The notes under the pieces were generated by a model. The model was not told the DNA's origin. It saw only the letters and a program-made list of their open reading frames with translations, and searched no databases. A stretch of DNA of 64,000 nucleotides, taken from assembly GCA_026168455.1 (NCBI GenBank), contig CM047428.1, positions 85,764,594 to 85,828,593 of the forward strand, in the 5' to 3' direction. Of this stretch, positions 61,101-64,000 are shown one piece after another; the first letter of the stretch is position 1, and every line of letters starts with the position of its first letter. A program made the translations under genes and the position numbers. Source of the DNA: Theocolax elegans. Taxonomy: Eukaryota > Arthropoda > Insecta > Hymenoptera > Cerocephalidae.

Positions 61101-61197
61101 TATTTTCCTTTATTCACTTCGTGATAACAATTTTGATCTTTATCGATAACTTTATCACGACGATGATTAATTTTGAAAAAATAACAACCTGCAGTGT
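58191..61197. other. Non-coding stretch with a promoter-like segment
   Basis: 58190-58850 is AT-rich. 58850-59060 and 59640-61140 are GC-richer and include frames of 74-100 codons on both strands without any motif. An E-box CACGTG lies at 60308-60313 and a GC alternating run at 60957-60970. Confidence 0.45.
58892..58930 (+). promoter_or_regulatory. CRE plus TATA, possible core promoter
   Basis: TGACGTAA (58892-58899) is followed 24 bp later by TATATAA (58924-58930) and, 52 bp after the TATA box, by TCAGTC (58974-58979), which fits the insect initiator but is farther than the usual 30 bp. No coding exon is seen downstream, so the call is weak. Confidence 0.25.
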
Positions 61198-61453
61198 ACT
61201 CACAAAAATGATTTTTTACTGCAAACGGAATTCTTTTCCATTGCGCGCCAAAAAGAAATCCGCTATAAGTTAATTGACTCTTCTATACCATTTGAAGGAT
61301 TATGCCTCTTGTTTTACGAAATAATCCTAAAGTTATTAACTTAAGAGGAAATTATTTACTATTAACAGAAGAATCATTTAACATTAAGTGGATTTCTTTT
61401 TAGCGCACATTTGAGAAGAATTCCGCTTGCAGTAAGAAATCATTTTTGTGAGT
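61198..61453. mobile_element. Palindromic MITE, 256 bp
   Basis: The outer 73 bp of each side are inverted copies starting ACTCACAAAAATGATTT and continuing through TACTGCA, CGGAATTCTT and AAAAAGAAATCC with about ten mismatches and no gaps. TA dinucleotides sit next to both ends, suggesting a Tc1/mariner-type origin. The 110-bp centre is AT-rich and non-coding. Confidence 0.8.
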
Positions 61454-63012
61454 GTATCTATTTGGACATGTATCGAGTTGCAGTTTGATTATAATTAACA
61501 GAGTAACTAAATAACGTATAGTGTGTGTTAGACTATTACAACGTCTCTCGCGAAACGATTGGAATAGATCGGAGTCTACGTAGATTTTGTTGCAAAAATG
61601 TCAACTGTGGTACTGAAAGTGAAAGGGCAGAACGAGGAGACGTAGGCGAATTTAACGTCGAATAATTAAAACTCTCATTGGAAAAAAAGGTTTTATTGTC
61701 TTAGCTTTTTTTGTTAGGTATGGTTTACATATGAGGTATTAAAAACCGGTCTTGAGTTTTGGGTTATAAGCAATAAATGTATTTTTTTATATTTTACTTT
61801 TAATACATGATGTTGAAACTAATATCCTGTTAATACATACTCAAATTAATAATATTGTTGTAGAGATATTTTGATAAAGATATTTTTGCTAATGAATCAT
61901 TGCTTGATATAAAAATACACTGTATAGATTTAATTCTTTAGTATAATTTTATAATAATGACGACGATGATTATACGCGCTTCTGAAAGTTCTAGTTTATA
62001 TTCGTGCAAAGCTTCGAGATGATTGGTAGACTGATTTATATGAGTTTATTGGACCAAAATTTAAAATTTTTTAAAAAAATAAATGTTGTAAACGACTGCT
62101 TCAATCGTTTTGAATTTTTTCACAATTATAGATTACAACTTATAGCCAAGAGTAACATGTGCTCGTGGTATTTTATTAGCTTTTTAATATGAGATATTAA
62201 TTTTTGTTGTAAAAATAGTACGTCTCAGTCGGTAAATGACTTGGATGGTAACATAACAACTTTGACATCCCTTTAGTGGTAAAAAAGAAAGTGTCAAATC
62301 GCATTGATTACTTAAATTGATGCATCGAATAAATGACAATTAAACGTGAACCTAAATAATCTAGACATAACGTAAACATAAAAGATGATCATAAAGTAAT
62401 CATTGTAAATCTCGACTACAAATCGTTGAATAACAATCGAAATATTCTCATAGTAATATAAAATGATAAAAAAGTACTAACTTAACTAAACAGATTTCTC
62501 GAAAAAGTGATCTCCCGATACGATGGTTACGAATGTATTTAAAAAACGCAAAAGAGAAGAAAAAAATATTGAGTAGACAGTAGCGGCACAAGCAGTAACG
62601 ATGAATCATCAGAAGGTAAATTGAACACAAAAGAGAGGGGTAAGATTAACCGAGTGATCGTCAAATAATTATCGCGTGAGTGGACTGACGTGGCGCTTTA
62701 ATCGGACAATTAGCCATTGCGTCAACTGTCCTCGCTCGTTACGCGAGTACGCGTAGAGAGTAATGCCCCCCTTTCACTCTCTCTCTCCCTCTCTCACTCT
62801 CTTCGGGTTTGCGTTTGCTAATTAACATAAGCGTGGGAGTACACCTCGCGTCTTGTTCCACCTGTATTTCCTCTCGATGTTTTCTCGAAACTTGAAGCTG
62901 TCTTACACCACCTCGTTAATTAGCTACGAACCTGGCCCGCGGACAAATTGTCTTGCTAATCAATAATTCAAACTCAGCTGCACAATAGTTTTTACAACTT
63001 TGTAGAGAGACG

Positions 63013-63048
<36 letters not shown>

Positions 63049-64000
63049 ACGTACTTTGTTTCGTCGAGACTCGTTTACAAGTGCATCGTTAGATTCTTCA
63101 ACAATGTACTTTTATATTTTAATATTCTTTCGTATCAGGGGGATGGTGTGTATCTAAAGGCTTGTTGTACATGTTATGTATACATTTATTTTAATACATT
63201 ATATTTACTTAATGATCGTTTGCTTGTATTGCACACCGGACAAGGATAGATTTTTTACTATAGTAATAAATTTCATTTCGATAAATTGTTAGTTATGTAG
63301 ATGTTTAGTGCAATTCTTATGATTTGACGGAGACAGCGAATTATGATATTTCTTGTTCATTTTTATTTACGAAAAAGAAACAATATTATTAAAATCCTAT
63401 ACATTTTTTACCGATGTACATAAGTTTTTTTGATTTTTAAACCAACAAATCAAGATGAGGTCGGCGCTTTTCGATTTAAAATAACCAATATTATTTGGGT
63501 TTTAAGTCCAAGATTTCAACGATCAATTGAAGATTTTATTATGCAATAGAAGAAATCATAGAAAAACATTATGACATTTATTATTGTATATTATTAAAAT
63601 ATTTTTTATCAATGACTAATGTTCGTTTATTTATTTTTATAAAAGTTTCTCAATATGTAACAAAAATTTGTTTTTGAGAATTAATAATTCAAAGAAAAGT
63701 CAATATTGTGTAATTCATTTTCTATATAGTACCGACGATATTATTTGCATATATCATGAACGTAAATATTACAGGAACCCAATATCAAAATTTATAACAT
63801 TTTTCTATTAACTTTGCAAAATCTTTCTAAAACGTAAACTGTACAAAAAATTTACAAATATTTTAGAAAAATTGAATGAAATAATATATTATATATACAT
63901 GTAAAAATAATAAAATTATACATATGTAAAATAATATAATGTATATTTTTGTTTGCGTAGAATATACATTTCAAATAAAAAATATTTAATATTCCTAAGA
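61454..64000. other. AT-rich non-coding stretch
   Basis: No recognisable gene or RNA. A GA tract lies at 63016-63044 and a GC-richer patch at 62680-62940. From 63100 to the end the sequence is very AT-rich. Confidence 0.6.
63016..63044 (+). repeat. (AG)n microsatellite
   Basis: A pure AG tract of about 14 units. Confidence 0.95.

Noticed and set aside
61681..61790. Similarity to reversed 22.54-22.67 kb (shared ATATGAGGTA and GTTATAAGCAAT words)
   Set aside because: Only short words match, and their order and strand disagree, so a shared repeat family is not established.
1..64000. CRISPR arrays, operons, rRNA genes, complete tRNA genes
   Set aside because: No regularly spaced repeats with unique spacers, no ribosomal RNA sequence and no foldable tRNA were seen; the window is eukaryotic.

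Overview
This looks like a piece of an insect nuclear genome, most likely a hymenopteran (bee, ant or wasp). The reasons are strong local swings in base composition, many CpG-containing words, very long TC/AG, CA/GT and TA microsatellites, an arthropod-type BEL/Pao retrotransposon, mariner-like MITEs, and a gene split by a short GT-AG intron. No bacterial-style gene organisation is present. The assignment to Hymenoptera is inference; nothing in the window fixes the species.

The window is mostly non-coding. From left to right: 1-9102 is AT-rich intergenic or intronic DNA with a G-quadruplex-like tract (2757-2787) and a perfect palindrome made of two FOXO-type sites (5303-5322). 9108-16279 is an almost intact, very young BEL/Pao LTR retrotransposon on the minus strand. 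It has 732-bp LTRs that differ at one site, a TAATA target duplication, a tRNA-Tyr-type primer site and a gag-pol reading frame interrupted once by a 1-nt frame change in an A7 run at the start of integrase. 16285-28740 is microsatellite-rich non-coding DNA with an old fold-back repeat near 22.3-22.7 kb. 28744-30684 is a head-to-tail tandem duplication of about 0.95-0.99 kb whose two copies differ in a suspiciously uneven way. 30685-44560 holds a tRNA-like SINE head (33.05 kb), a decayed non-LTR retrotransposon tail (34.5-34.9 kb), a 101-bp mariner-type MITE (38.9 kb) and a CTCF-like site (39.07 kb).

At 44567-44729 on the minus strand there is a possible exon. It has a very strong 3' splice site, a start codon and a consensus 5' splice site; its gene is not recognised. 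A perfect 15-bp hairpin lies at 46.5 kb and a 555-bp non-autonomous DNA transposon with TATA flanks at 48.4-48.9 kb.

The only recognisable complete host gene is at 57481-58051 on the plus strand. It is a two-exon, 148-residue nucleoredoxin-like (NXNL2 type) thioredoxin-fold protein. Its active-site motif is SPPC, so the first catalytic cysteine is replaced by serine. Its intron places a stop codon immediately at the donor site, so intron retention would give an 87-residue short form. A 256-bp palindromic MITE lies at 61.2 kb and the remainder is AT-rich non-coding DNA. The genes do not form a pathway: the window is one small host gene plus mobile elements in a large non-coding landscape.
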